Positions 1 through 12,380 of a stretch of DNA of 64,000 nt are shown here, in pieces. Source of the DNA: Saksenaea vasiformis B4078 (Eukaryota; Mucoromycota; Mucoromycetes; Mucorales; Saksenaeaceae); assembly GCA_000697055.1 (NCBI GenBank), contig JNDT01002383.1, forward strand, positions 186,001 to 250,000, written 5' to 3'. Positions within the stretch are counted from its first letter, which is position 1. Each line of letters starts with the position of its first letter. The notes under the pieces are model-generated. The model did not search any database, had not been told where the DNA came from, and saw nothing but the letters and a program-made list of their open reading frames with translations. Position numbers and translations under genes: made by a program.

Positions 1-2194
1 CACCCGAACCAAGCGGGGATCAAAATAGAAAAAGAACGAAAGATTCTGCAAAGAATCCTCTATTTCCTACTAAATGGTTCATTTCTATTCTATTATCGTT
101 TACTATCCGCCAGTTTCATATTATTTCATCTGATGCTATCTAATCATCAAACTCTCGAACTTTTCGCTTCATTTTAAAATCTGGGACTTTAATTAGCAAT
201 TGGCCAATCAAAATTGCGCACCATGTCGCTCCCCCAAAACAGTAGCGTAGCACACCTACTCGGGCCCCTTGGATTTTTTCTTTTTTCGCTTTCCATCTCG
301 GCTCAAGGCGCCTTGCTCCGCTCATAACGCTCGTAGATCTTTTTAGCTATCATTTATTTACCCGATCACTGCTACTCTTGGCGTTTTTCCGACTTTTTGT
401 TCTTTGTGTTCTCGATCGAATGTGGATGCTACAGGTAAAGCTTACGTGGACAATCCTGAGCGGCCAAAGTAACTTTAATAAAATCATACCGAGTTACACT
501 TGTGAATATGGAAGTACAACTTGACGAATATCGAGAATGCAGCTTCTTCCACGTCTTACAAAAATTAATGCGTGCACCCGTCCCTTATGGAAGTGTTGTG
601 ATCCCAGCATTAACTAAAGCACCACAGTGTGTGAGGTAAATTCATCCTAGCTATCCCACAAATCGATGAATCATTCCTCTATAGTAGCCCTAACGGATAA
701 AGCGGTTAACACTATTAAAATTGTTGACTGAAACAGCATGAGAGATGTTTGTCAAGTCAAACGACGATGGAGTTTGAAATTTGTTCGTCCCTCCGAAATC
801 TTGGCCAGTAAGCGGCATGTTTCACAGTAGTCATCGCGAAAGAGCTTTCCAGAAGGCACTGGTTTAAAAGCTATGTATTAAAATACCGAGTGATGCGTGT
901 ACGTCGTAAATATTGCTCTGCTATCCTCCAGTGCGAAATGGTATTGCAAAGCGACATTGCAGCTGTCTAGATTGAAGACCAACGCGCTATGTACTTCGTG
1001 GGGACATGTACCAGTTAAAGATACTGGTGCACACTTATGTGATAGAAGGTATTTTACCATGTACTTACGCTGTAGACGTATGAGTATCCAAAGTGATAGA
1101 GGTGCCCTTTGTGCGGCGAACGTCCGCAAAGCGTTATCTTTTTCAAAACAAGATATTTACTGTATAGCTATTCGTTAGCCTGTACTTTCTAATTTCGTTC
1201 AGGACAGAGCAATTTCGACATACAAGTCGTTGCTGGTCTAGCATGGGAATGTGGCAACGGTAAAGAACGCCATTTTCATGCTCATCACATGCTGATGCGT
1301 TTTATAAGCCAACTAGTAGATTTCCAGTTAACCTTTAGATTATTCTGAAGGCGTTACATGATGTGGTACATAGGTTGTGTATCAGTGGGTCGCAGAGATC
1401 CATATGCATGGTGACGGAATCGAAGAAGATGACTGTAGCTTCGGACATTATACACAAGGAGGAATAATATCCGTTGCCTTGGATCAATATCTCAGGTTAT
1501 TAACGTGCAGAACGCATGCGTTTCATGTACAGATATTGCTAATAGAAACAGGGGTCCTTTGAATGTTTCAAACATTTGTGTGCACTTTATTTGATTGTCT
1601 TATTTTGCCCATGAGGATCTCCTATTTGGCAAAACTATAGTTTGACGCGTGATTATTTTTAGGTCCTATTGTACAAGAATTGGGCCCATCAAGCTCAATT
1701 AATAGCATCCTCGTGCCATTTATGGAAACCCCCGCTTTACGTGTTTTTCTTTTGGCCCAGGTTTTAGATCGGTCTTTTCATATGACAAAGAAATAAAGGA
1801 CCGCAAGGAGCTTGATCCATGTCTAGACCGACCGGCTCAGTCTTATTGTTCTTGCTTCCAAAACAATACTTTTGTCTACAGCAATCATGGGAATGCAGCA
1901 GATTAAACAAATTTGCTAATCAAAGAATTTGTTGGTGCTACCTTTTTGTACGACCAGCTATTATCGCGTGAAAACTGCCAACGTCTACAGCGCTTGAGCC
2001 ATTTACTATTCTGTTACCGCGTGGAGTTTCGCATTTCATGCCATTCTATCTCCTCTAAGAGAAGAACAGTGTTTTAATGACTTCCCGTAGATGAACCGTT
2101 GTGAAACACGGTTGCCGACCTCATGTTACGCCGTTCTCTTTGTCTTCGTCGTCGCTGAGTTTTAACTCTCTACGTCTTTGCCTTACCTTTTTCC
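1..2194. other. Unassigned 5' region with short open segments
   Basis: I recognise no gene here. Several plus-strand segments look protein-like: 508-635 opens with Met and reads without stops, 1206-1340 and 1390-1500 contain HAHHMLMRF and MHGDGIEEDDC, and 1663-1770 contains GPSSSINSILVPF. Their ends carry GT/AG-like signals, so they could be exons of one intron-rich gene, or remnants of one. A minus-strand frame at 140-325 (61 residues) has one hydrophobic stretch and basic ends but no recognisable family. No RNA gene was seen. Confidence 0.3.
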
Positions 2195-3323
2195 ATGAAA
2201 ATAGGTACGGCGCCACCGCTTGAATGAATGATCGGTTTAATCATGTCCTTTCACATTAGCATGTTGTCAGTTTTCGCCCAAATGGGGTGATAGGGAATAT
2301 AACATGAATTTTGTCAATGACATGCTTCAGAAGTAATGGGACGGAAACGCGGTCCTAGAGATTAATAGTACACGTAGGTATCAGCCTGGCGATATAGATA
2401 TTTTGGTCTTGCCAGAGATGGCCTTTACAGGCAAGTGCTCATCATAGAATTGCCGGGCATAGAATCAAAGGTAACTTAATAGAAAATAGGTTATGTATTT
2501 GAGAGCAAAAGTGAGATCTCGAAGCTGGTTGAGGATGCTGAAGCAGGCCCTTCTGTGAACTGGGCAAAAAAACAGGCTATGCGACTACAATGTTTTGTGG
2601 TCGTAGGTTATCCACAAATCGTGCAAAGTAGGATGAATTTTAGGTGATTTTTTCGCTTCTAACGTCCTGACAGAGGAAGAAGGACCCATTTATTACAACA
2701 GCTTGTGTTGCGTGAATTCCAAAGGTGATATAATCGCAACTTATCAGAAAACGTTTCTGTTCGAAACAGACGAAAAATGGGCAGAAGAAGGTCCAGGATT
2801 TGTATCTATACCTATTCCAGGACTAGGCAAGGTGAAGTATGGCTACTATGATGAGAAGAGGATTAAATAGATCCATAATCTAGGTTGGGTTTGGCATATG
2901 CATGGATATTAATCCATATCAATTCAAGGCGCCTTTCGGAGCGTATGAATTCGCCAATTATCACGTCAAACAGCAGACGGATATCGTTATTTGCAGCATG
3001 GCGTGGCTGGCGAGCAGGCATGAGATCCATGAACCGGAGAAGGTGCAAGCGCTAGACACAATTAATTATTGGGCAATGAGAATGAAGCCGTTAAGAGACG
3101 ATAACTTTTCTTCGAAACGTACACATTTTGTGGCCTGCAACCGTACTGGCATCGAAGGAGGTAATGACAGCTCATATCTGTAGTAAATTACTCAACTTTA
3201 AATCCAGGGCTAACGTTCGCCGGTGGTAGCTGCGTGTTAGAGTTCTTTGGTACAAACGTTACACTTGAAGGATATATGCAGTTCCAAGAGTGCGGCGTTA
3301 TGATCGTGAATATCGATAAATGA
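2195..3323 (+). CDS. NTA1: Protein N-terminal asparagine/glutamine amidohydrolase (nitrilase family)
   Basis: The family deamidates N-terminal Asn (and Gln in yeast), feeding proteins into the Arg/N-degron pathway. I read seven exons: 2195-2204, 2260-2332, 2378-2430, 2490-2627, 2674-2831, 2884-3160 and 3208-3323. They total 825 nt, giving 274 residues. The nitrilase triad is visible: Glu41 in LPEMAFTG, Lys117 in YQKTF and Cys150 in GICMDINPY. Further family landmarks are YYNSLCC, FEFANYHV-like EFANYHVK, VICSMAWL and a final GGSCVLEFFG. The start is a 10-nt exon reading MKI; splicing from it gives MKIACCQFSP, as in the family, and removes an apparent frameshift at 2288. The intron at 2431-2489 has a GC-AG donor (gcaagt). 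The neighbour Ral gene converges from the other strand. Confidence 0.85.
2431..2489 (+). other. GC-AG intron in NTA1
   Basis: The donor is gcaagt and the acceptor is aaatag. Only this boundary joins FTG to YVFES in frame, matching the nitrilase-family order. A GT donor inside it at 2471 would leave an implausible 19-nt intron. Confidence 0.7.
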
Positions 3324-3711
3324 ACGGTACCTTTCCCTGATCAGATTCAGAAGTAGCTACGAGCAATTTGTGATTCCCGGTCCGGGTCCGGCTAGAACGC
3401 TATACATTTCTCGTACCCGCTTCGCAATTCACTGTAATAAGATGCTAACGCTGACAGACTCCTTCTTTTGACAACAGCAATCGTGCTATTATTTTACTGT
3501 TCGATGTGAATACTATTCTGTCACTTTTGTTCCCTTTATCACGCGAAATTAAATAAGTCGGCACAAGGAAAAATAGCCAACGTCATTATTAAATTTTGTA
3601 GATGGTACAGTGTATGTGTGAAGGGTTAAGGAAGTGGGGAGTAGAAGGGGAAGGGTAGAGCGCTTCTGTGAATTGAAAACGCACAGGGGCAACGGGTAAT
3701 GCGTAACAAAA

Positions 3712-4469
3712 TTACAGGATAATGCAACATGAACCTTCATTATCTGGGCCATTTGCATTTTGTTGCTTGAGTTTTCTTTCTCTGATTTGGCGCATCAACA
3801 TCGTATACACCTCTTCCACATTTTGTCTCGTCTTGGCCGAAGTCTCTATGTAAGGGCAACCCCATTCGCTGGCCAGGGCCGACGCTTCACTCCCTGTCAC
3901 TTTTCGCAAATGTGCCAGGTCAACCTTGTTACCGACAAGAATAAAAGGTACCTGTGAAAAAAATAAATGCATGTTAGAGGATACACCAAATCTAACCATT
4001 TCCTTTACCGTTTCATCATCCAATACTCGCAAAATCTGGTCACGGAACTCCTGAGTATGCTCCAGCGATTCTTGTTCGCAGACAGAAAATACGCAGAGGA
4101 AGCCTTCACCGGATCGGTAATAGTTGTCACGAATCTAATAAATGTCAATGAATGTTCTTCACAGTTTTTAAGTTACTTACTGCAGCATATTCTTCTTGCC
4201 CCGCTGTATCCAAAATATCAATCTGGCACTCTTGACCATCCAAAATAACCTTTTTTCGGTAGGCTAAAAGGACAGAGAGGGTGAATGAGTATAGCAATCA
4301 ATATAGGCCCTGTAACCATCATCCTACAATCAGCTTTGGTGGGATCGTACTCCTCGACAAAATCGCTGTACATGTATTGCAGGGTCAATGCTGATTTTCC
4401 AACACCACCCGAGCCGACCATGATGATCTTATGCAAGGGTAGCGATTGCTTTGCTTTTCCTTTGGCCAT
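3712..4469 (-). CDS. Ral-like small GTPase
   Basis: This is a Ras-superfamily switch. Four exons (4469-4328, 4263-4181, 4134-4009, 3951-3712) total 591 nt, or 196 residues. The P-loop GSGGVGKS lies at residues 19-26. The switch I region reads YDPTKADSYRKK, typical of Ral (Ras has YDPTIEDSYRK). [19 protein letters not shown] covers switch II, NKVD and ETSAK are the guanine-binding motifs, and the C-terminus ends CCIIL. The CaaX box CIIL, ending in Leu, predicts geranylgeranylation and membrane attachment. In animals Ral works through the exocyst in secretion; I infer a similar role in hyphal growth. Introns at 4264-4327, 4135-4180 and 3952-4008 are all GT-AG. The alternative is a Ras/Rap paralogue, but the ADSYRKK motif argues for Ral. 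Confidence 0.88.
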
Positions 4470-6666
4470 GATTTCTGACGAGATTAAAGTTAAGAGAACA
4501 GAAAAAAAGAACGTGTTACGGAATCTGAAAACACAGGCAACTCGTCTAATTTGAACGATTCAATCTCCGTTAGGAGATGTTCAACTGACGGATATGGGCA
4601 TTCAACCTCTGGTTCCTTGCAGTCCTCATTCATTATACATAACTCTTCCAGTTAACATCATAGAGATGTTCTTTTTAGTCCGTATGTATATTATTTTATG
4701 TTGTGCAAATAGCATATCAGAAGGTACGACAAGAATCGATGCACGTATGCAGTGAAGATACATTGCATATGGTTAGCTGACACAGCCTCTGTTCGAACGT
4801 GATACGGAAAAGTGCCTATGAAGATATGCCTGAGACTTATTATCTGTGATTTCTTTTCCTGACGCTAGCAGGTTGCGATGGAAGCGTTGTTACGAGGGAG
4901 TCGATCATTCGTCCGCACGGAATCGGCGTATAATTTGATCTCGTGCTATCTGTCCGTTCGGTTCATATACTATAGATGCATTTACATGTGGGAAGTTTTA
5001 TCCGAGAAGCCAGCTTAGTTTACAAGTAACGGGTTTATTATAGCAGAATGCAAAAACCGATAGCATAACCTTAACGTGCATTGGGGTGCGTCTCGCCAAA
5101 CCAGATTTTACGGCTTTGATACTTTGGCAACAGCGTATCGTGAAACAAGGATTCAATTACATGCATCTGAAAAACCACCAGTTACCCTTGGTCCGACGTG
5201 TTGCTTCCTCTATATAAAAAATAGCGCGCTGCCCATCCAAAATGCAGTAGCCTTCCTATTTTTTCATACGTTGGAAAGTCGGAGAGATGGGTAACTTACA
5301 ACTTTTTGTTTGCCTGGAAATCCGAACCGTGCTGCCGCTTACATTTCGTCAGAAGGTTGCCTTCCTATTGTCACTGTCATCGACATTTAAGCATTGAGAA
5401 TGTCTCTTCTCTTCTACTCCATGAAGTTCCCAAAGTCAAGCACAGAGCGCAATTTTGGGGGCTCCTGAGATCTCTCAGGAACATGCGAAAGAATTATATT
5501 AACAAGTACTGTCACATTACAAGCGCGTACGCATATGATCTCGGATGACGAGCACCTAAACCCCTCAAAATCTGTCCCATCCGCAACGAACGGCGTTTGA
5601 ACAATGCACAAGAAAAGCCAGATGATTACGATCAAGCTGGCAAAGTCCACGCTTTATATATATATATATATGTATATGTATATATCGAACAGTTCGCTGG
5701 AGTCGTGATGAAACTGCCGCAAATAACCGTAATATATCTTTATATACGGTTAGGCACAACCGTAGCCGGCCTCAACCGTTCAAACACCCGTTTGCTAAGT
5801 GACTTACGTCCTCTTCATGGCAACAAAGCGATGAATCACTAGGATCAACACTCTCAATCAGGCGCGACATTTTGTAAGACATGTTTCACGTAAAGTACCT
5901 TGACATCCGAGACATTGCTGAAGAAACCGAGGGAAGTCCATAGTGAATCTTGTGGCGTCAAATGCGTGATTTTTTACCATTTCTTTAAGAATTGTTGAAT
6001 TGTCGGAGACTTCCAACCTTTAGAATGGCAGGCAGCATACATTGACTAAATACAGATGTGAGGCAGAGCTGTTAAGCTTAGGCACGCTAAACCTCTTCTT
6101 TATAATCTACATAATCAGCACAGTTTCCAGTTCGCTTAATCAAATAGTTTTTTTTAATCATTATCTTCCCCGGTTTCACTAAACAGAGAGGGTCGTTATC
6201 GAGCATGATGTGCTTCGTTGCTTCAGACACTTTCTCTAATATCAGTTAACCGACATACAAGCATGCAAACGCCTTTCTCCATAATAATTATGGATTTTAA
6301 GGTGACTTAATGTTACTATCTAGTAATCACGTTAAGAAACACACAAAGAAATATACGCATAAATGACGTTCATTTGAATTATCGATCATGTTCAGAAACT
6401 ATCAAACTTTAAAGTCGGGATGGGCCCGAAGGGATATACAGGTGATTGAACTATTAGAGTGAAAATGCGACTATTTAGTGAAAGAACATAATGCTATCCC
6501 GATTCTTCCAAGTTTATCAGACTTGCTTATCAAAATAGGCCAAAAAAGCTTTTTTGCAACAAACGGTTGGGGTGACCATTCAATCCTAAAAAGGAAAGCA
6601 TCGTTCCCGCGACCGGAAATCCAAAGATTCGAGACGACGGTGCTGAAATGCGTTTCTCATCTCGTC
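4470..6666. other. Intergenic, no gene recognised
   Basis: This is AT-rich sequence between the divergent starts of the Ral gene and the kinase. A dinucleotide TA/TG tract lies at about 5654-5687. Open frames here are short, overlap on both strands and show no family motif. Both promoters must lie within this stretch. Confidence 0.5.
5654..5687. repeat. TA/TG microsatellite
   Basis: A run of alternating TA with TG interruptions in a non-coding region. Confidence 0.85.
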
Positions 6667-8048
6667 ATGTCGTTCCTGGCCCCGCTTTTAGACACTTTAT
6701 ATGCAGCTGTGAATTGTTGTGTGCCAAGTGCCAACATCAGCATTAACGGACGTGCGTACAGAATCGTTAAACTCCTGGGAGAAGGGTAAAGATCGTTTTT
6801 CGTTATTGTTGAATGTCGCTGTGACGATTTCCACTAGAGGGTTTTCTTTCGTTTACCTTGCTCAAGACGGATCTGGAAACCTTTATGCCCTTAAAAAGAT
6901 TCGATGTTCCTTGGGTACGGAGGAGGCAGCGATAGCACAACGTGAAGTAGAAATGTATCGCATGTTTGAAAACAAAAACATTATCCGTATGCTGGTAACA
7001 CCAAAGCAAAAAGAAGAAAAAAACGAGTTGCAATTAAAGACTTGATATAGGATACAGGAACAATCACCGAACCCGATGAAAGCAAAACAATCTACATATT
7101 TTTACCTTATTATAAGGTAGATACTGGATGTCAAACTTATAGAACAAGCTAACGATTTTGAACGCAGCGGGGCAATCTCCAAGACGCTATTAATAGGAAC
7201 AATCTGAACAATACTCATTTTAACGAGAAACAGATGCTTCAAACTTTACGTGATGTTTGTAACGCCGTAGAATTTTTACACACATACAAGGCCCCCGGTG
7301 TGGCAAGGGCAGCCTATGCGGCAAATGGAACGAACGCGGCAGATCACGAAGAGGTGGATGATCAGCAAAGACGCGCTCTGTTAAGCGAGCAGGGGCATCA
7401 GCAACAAGATGTATCTATTGAACAGCCAGTTAGTCGAGGAGACGTTGTACCATGGGCACACCGCGATATTAAGCCGGGGTAATATCTGCGTTTCCCATCA
7501 GCTCATGCAGTCTAAGTCATGGTGTCTTATTATTAGGAACGTGTTGATGTCTGACGACGGTACCACTCCTATCCTCATGGATTTTGGTTCAGCATGCCAA
7601 GCACGTATTGAAATTCATTCTAGACAAGAAGCATTAGCGCAACAGGTAATATAACGCTAAGGCAGCGCAAGGTTCTCATGATCATGTATTCTTACATCAG
7701 GATATTGCCGCTGAACATTGCTCAATGCCTTACCGAGCGCCAGAGCTGTTTGACGTCAAGACTGGGACCACATTAGACGAGAAAGTTGATATCTGGTCCT
7801 TAGGTTGCACGCTGTATGCGATGGCGTACGGTCAATCGCCGTTTGAAATGAATATGAATGAGCAAGGAGGTTCAATTGCGCTTGCTGTACTGAATGGCCA
7901 GTTCAAATTCCCCAGCAACAAGGAAAGCTTGTATTCACAGGCATTCAGAGATCTGATTACGTGGATGCTTGCTGTTGATCCAAAAGCACGACCCGATATC
8001 CACCAAGTCATTGCCAAACTGGATAGTCTGCTGGGCGAATCTAATTAG
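6667..8048 (+). CDS. ENV7: Serine/threonine kinase of the STK16 / yeast Env7 (NAK) family
   Basis: Six exons (6667-6785, 6838-6994, 7051-7116, 7168-7478, 7537-7645, 7701-8048) total 1110 nt, or 369 residues. The glycine loop is LGEGGFSFVYLA, the ATP lysine is about residue 59 in ALKKI, the catalytic loop is HRDIKPGN near residue 212, MDFGSA is the DFG motif near 233, and YRAPELF precedes DIWSLGC. GFSFVYLA and the MPYRAPELF context are typical of STK16. A Cys pair (NCCVP) near the N-terminus matches the acylated N-terminus of the family, which acts at Golgi or vacuole membranes. An insertion of roughly 55 polar, Gln/Glu-rich residues sits just before the HRD motif. I chose the Met at 6667 because it gives the usual short N-terminus; upstream in-frame sequence is also open. 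Confidence 0.9.
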
Positions 8049-8077
8049 GATGATGCGATCTATTCATCACATTCTCT

Positions 8078-8105
8078 CACTCTCTCACTCTTCCACTCTC
8101 TCTAT
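8078..8105 (+). repeat. CT-rich tract downstream of the kinase
   Basis: A short CT-rich simple repeat (ctctcactctctcactcttcc) follows the kinase stop codon. It probably belongs to its 3' UTR. Confidence 0.6.
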
Positions 8106-8334
8106 ATACATATCATTTGAAGGACCGTCGAGCTATTTAGAATGCTAGAGTGGTTTCGGTCATAGTTATCAGAAATTTGCAAGAAAAAAAAAGCTTATTT
8201 TCCTTCGGAAATGCGATGGTAGCGTTTGACAGTATTGGGCTGGTGGAGGAAGTTATGCAGCGTCACTGCCCTGCGTGACACAACAGAAGCACGCAAGCCT
8301 ACTGCGAACTATCTTCTAACCTTTCGAAACTCAC

Positions 8335-10279
8335 ATGCTGCGTACAATGCAGTCGTTCCATGCATTCATACTAATTGCTGGAATCAGTATAACTTCCTTC
8401 TGCTTTTTTAATGCGCTTTATCCATTGCAACACCATGCGTTCCAGATAATCCGTAGACCGATCAGACATTACAGTAATGACCTAAACTCCAAGTGCGTCA
8501 ACAGACAACAGAACTATTCAGTTAGGCTGAAGCGTACCCAGTTATGCGGACCTGGGGTGCAGGTAGGCCATTGAACTGGCCAGACAGACTTTTCGAAATA
8601 ATAGTATTGGTGTACGTAGTACTCTGGTTATGTCGATAAACATGACACCGATGACCACTATTTTTTCTGGTTTTTTGAGTCTCAAAGGCATCCCCAAACA
8701 GATCCTACTTTGCTCTGGCTAAGTGGAGGTCCAGGATGCTCGTCCATTAGCGGTGTTTTGACGGAATTGGGGTAGATTTTGCAGAAAAAGGAACTCATCA
8801 TCCCCAGTTACTAATTTAACAGGCCGTGCCTTCTTTCTGACGACGTCAACAAGACGATAAATAATCCGTATAGCTGGTCAAAAGTAGCAAATATTATATT
8901 CTTAGATCAGGTAATATAACGTGCAATATAGAATGGATTATTTAGAATGAGTGGAAAGCCAATTGGAACAGGTTTTAGTTATGGTAATTCAAAAATCCGT
9001 ACCTCGCAAGTCGCGGCACAACACATATACACGTTTCTACAAATCTTTTTTCGAGAACTACCTACCTACGCAAATGCACCTCTGTATATAGGCAGCGAAT
9101 CCTACGGTATGATCGCTTTCTCAATGACGTTGGTTATGCATACTAACTAGTGCCGTAGGCGGACATTATCTTCCAATACTAGCGACTGAGATTTTGAAGA
9201 ACAACGAGCTCGCTTGCCCATATAATATACCCCTTCGCTTGACACACATGTTACTTGGAAATCCGTGGACAAATCCTCGGACCCAACTTGAATATCTGAA
9301 AGAATACGGCTGTTCAAACGACAGTCAATGTAAGTTGATACATCGTCATCGTGTAGCTTCAATCTAATGGATATCAGATCAACCTGTGTTTGATGAAGCC
9401 ACATGCAATGAAATGGATAGGACATATCCTCGTTGTCGGTATTTGACTGATATCTGTTATAAATACCCGACCGCTCCGTTATGTGCTCCTGCAGGATGGT
9501 ACTGCACGTCTACTCAGTTGGATCCTTTCAGCAAGACGAACAGAAATCCATACGATATCCGCCAGGAGTGCAATTCCTCAGACAGTATATACTGCTTCGA
9601 ATACTTTAAAACAATTGAGCAATGGGCAAACACGGCGTCTATCAGAGAAAGTCTTGCGGTAGATGAGCGAGCTGGTGATTTTGTCAGCTGCAGTAGCTCC
9701 GTGGAAGATCGGTTTACATTTTCTGCTGATGTGTATGCCATTCTGCTACCAAATGCCTCCATAGAACAACTCTAACTTAAAGATCATAGTATTTACGATT
9801 TCTCGCATCATGTAGCAAAGGCACTGACGGAAAACATAGAGGTGTTGATCTATGTTGGTAGGTCTATATAGCTTATCTGGTCATTTTCTGACTATCGCAA
9901 TTATATATCAGGCGACATGGACTTCTTATGTAACTGGTAAGTGTTACCGAGAACCATTCTATGTGAATTAACTTGGTTTTCAATAGGTATGGCAACAAAG
10001 CATGGGTTCTGGCTATGGACTGGCCAGGAAAGACGGGCTTTGCTGAGGCAGCCGATGAAAATTGGTACATCAACGGGAAATTGGCCGGACAAGTCCGTTC
10101 CTTCAGTAATCTGATCTTTTTCAGAGTACATGACGCAGGTCACTTTGTACGTGTACATGCTGTTTGAAAGAGAAGCTGACCGTGATTATCAATAGGTCCC
10201 AGCCGACCAACCAACCGTTGCGTTTAATATGTTCGCTAGATGGAGTAGTGGCTGTGGTAATTGGGGTGATGATCATTAA
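8335..10279 (+). CDS. Serine carboxypeptidase, peptidase family S10
   Basis: Ten exons (8335-8562, 8620-8771, 8823-8910, 8959-9106, 9159-9329, 9378-9732, 9790-9857, 9912-9936, 9987-10146, 10196-10279) total 1479 nt, or 492 residues. The enzyme removes C-terminal residues in the vacuole or secretory path. [11 protein letters not shown] forms the oxyanion region. The catalytic Ser is about residue 204 in GSESYGG, Asp about 407 in GDMDFLCNW, and His about 464 in DAGHFVP, so the triad is complete. The N-terminus has a hydrophobic stretch (about residues 6-25) that looks like a signal peptide or anchor, followed by a basic propeptide-like part. Every intron is 48-57 nt; the one at 8911-8958 ends in a weak aaag acceptor. 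Carboxypeptidase Y-like and Kex1-like enzymes cannot be separated by eye, though no C-terminal membrane anchor is seen, which favours the Y type. Confidence 0.88.
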
Positions 10280-10914
10280 AAGGATTATTACACCGAGAAC
10301 AATGGTAATACGGTGGAACTCCTGTTTTATTGTGGATGAAAAATAAAAAGGACAGAGTGCTATTTTCCTGCTACTGCTCTAAATATAATAAAATTCTTCT
10401 TGAGGAGCTCATGTTTCTGAACAGTTCCAATCAAGAGATACAAGCTTATAGTGACTATATCCTCTTACTATGGATCCCCTTTTGACGCGTCGCGTGTTTG
10501 ATCGATTGCACGACGCGTAGCAACTGATCATATCTTTCTCAAATTTTTTTTTGTCTCTATGCAGAAATATTGAAACCAAAAGACAAACAACGGGATATCT
10601 TTGCAAGAAACTCGTGCAATCTCGCGTTGAACCGAGTTTTCGCGACATATGTCGTAACAGTTAGAAGACCAAAGAAATGAATGACAGCCATGCTATCCAA
10701 CCCGCTGATATCCAGAGATCGTCATGTGGTCCCCAAAGCCATTTGTTGGGGTCAGATTCAGTCAAACGGCGTCAATAACGTGATCAATGGAAAGGGGATC
10801 GTTGGCTTTCCTATATCACAACGCACTTCAGATTCACGAATAAGATTGGTTGTAACGTATTGATTTTTATGATTATGGCCAGAACTGCAAGGAAACGTGG
10901 TGTTCTTTCATGTT
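10280..10914. other. Intergenic between convergent genes
   Basis: The carboxypeptidase (+) and the hydrolase (-) converge here. Short open frames at 10409-10648 (-) and 10681-10863 (+) show no family features. I see nothing else. Confidence 0.5.
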
Positions 10915-12125
10915 CTAAGGTGTTGCAGTCGTAGGCGCGCAAACATTCTGAACCCACGAAAAAACTTGTTCTGCCATGTATGCTGAGTGTTTCGGGTCTG
11001 TCAGGCTAAGGTTAGATATCGTCGACGATAACTAGAAGTATAGACTGACCTAAAATGAACGCATGTGGGAGTTTCTCTTTACATAACAGAACTTGAGCTA
11101 GAATAAACGACGAATCAGCGCAACTTTTACGTGATGAAGGTGGATGCATACCGTGAGGAAACTTTTCTTTCATGTATTCGTAATGATCCAAAGGCGCCCA
11201 GTCATCATTCTCTGAATAATAGATGATAAATTTGTCCACATGTGCGTTGTAGAAATCATGATCCAGTTCCTTGATAGTCTCCATCTCATGGCGAGCCATA
11301 CATATCACATTCCTTATCACTGAGTAATGAAGGAGCTTGTGTGCAGTGACACTCAGAGGATTCCCTCTTTGACCTGTGATCAGAGCAGTAAGAGCTTCTC
11401 GAATAGGCGAGGAAATGTAGGAGGCAGCGGAAGCGAGATAGCCAAGAGCTGAGCCAGGAACGGTAGACACTAAACGCTGCGAAAACAGAAACACAAAAAG
11501 GAGAAGTGTAAACAACGGCAATGGAAAACGAAAAAGCCCATGTAATGAAGCAGCGTACCGATATATTCACACCGTTCGGGGTAAGAGCAATCTCACGCAG
11601 TGTCGGAAACAAGGCAACAAGACGAACAATGCCATGGGATTGCCTGTTCTTTAAAACCTCTGCGCAAATGTAGGATCCTACAGAATGCCCCATTAATATA
11701 TACTGAGTCTCTGGGGAGTTTGTAGCTCGAAGTCGGTCGAAACAGTTGATTTTATGGTTTATCTGATCTTCTAGAGAATAGAGGTAGTCTCCCATGGTGT
11801 GCTCTCCGATGGAATGGCCAAGGTGGGACACTACAAATAACTACTTGAGCTGACCGAATAGAAAAACGCGCCATGCTCTACCTCCATAGATCTCGAGCGA
11901 TGGCCCCGATCGTTGGTACACATCCTCCAAGAAATCGGTATAGTAATCAACTAAACCTGGATTGCCAGGAATAAAAAATAGCACAGTTTTGGCTGTGCTT
12001 TCTTTCTTTGGAGGCCACCACAAGGTCTCTGTAAGCTGTTCTGCCACATCCCAGATGGCACGATGTGGAGTGCAGAAACCGCTCGGTACCATGAGTAAGA
12101 CGAAGATAAACAAGCCACGCTGCAC
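10915..12125 (-). CDS. Lipid droplet-associated hydrolase (LDAH-type alpha/beta hydrolase)
   Basis: Five exons (12125-11882, 11830-11559, 11476-11152, 11097-11050, 10997-10915) total 972 nt, or 323 residues. FIPGNPGLVDYY near residue 52 is the hallmark N-terminal motif of the family. The nucleophile is Ser131 in MGHSVGSY, the likely acid is in SENDDWAP, and the likely base is His in LPHAFIL. A last small exon gives DPKHSAYMAEQV, which completes the alpha/beta fold. The human homologue LDAH sits on lipid droplets and affects sterol and triglyceride turnover; the substrate here is unknown. The first residues are hydrophobic and might be a misread start, since other frames are also open just upstream. 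Confidence 0.8.
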
Positions 12126-12380
12126 ATGAAGCCGATGAGAAATTCATGCACCTTGTGGTACACGTTCTAACGTGTTAAACCATTTATCCAACACCTCGGC
12201 TTCCCTGGCAGACTACACTAATACTTAGCAACTAAACATGATATCAGACTAGAGGATGATTGTTATTCGTGCGGCTGCAAGTTACGAGGTATGATGAAAA
12301 GAAGCAGCAGCTACAATTTTTTTCTTTTTCTTTTTTTCTTTTCCCATATGTACAAAGGCAGGGAAGGTGGGAAATAGTTG

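Noticed and set aside
2243..2290. A frameshift in NTA1 after a Met at 2243
   Set aside because: A 10-nt first exon at 2195-2204 and an intron to 2259 give an in-frame, family-like N-terminus, so no shift is needed.
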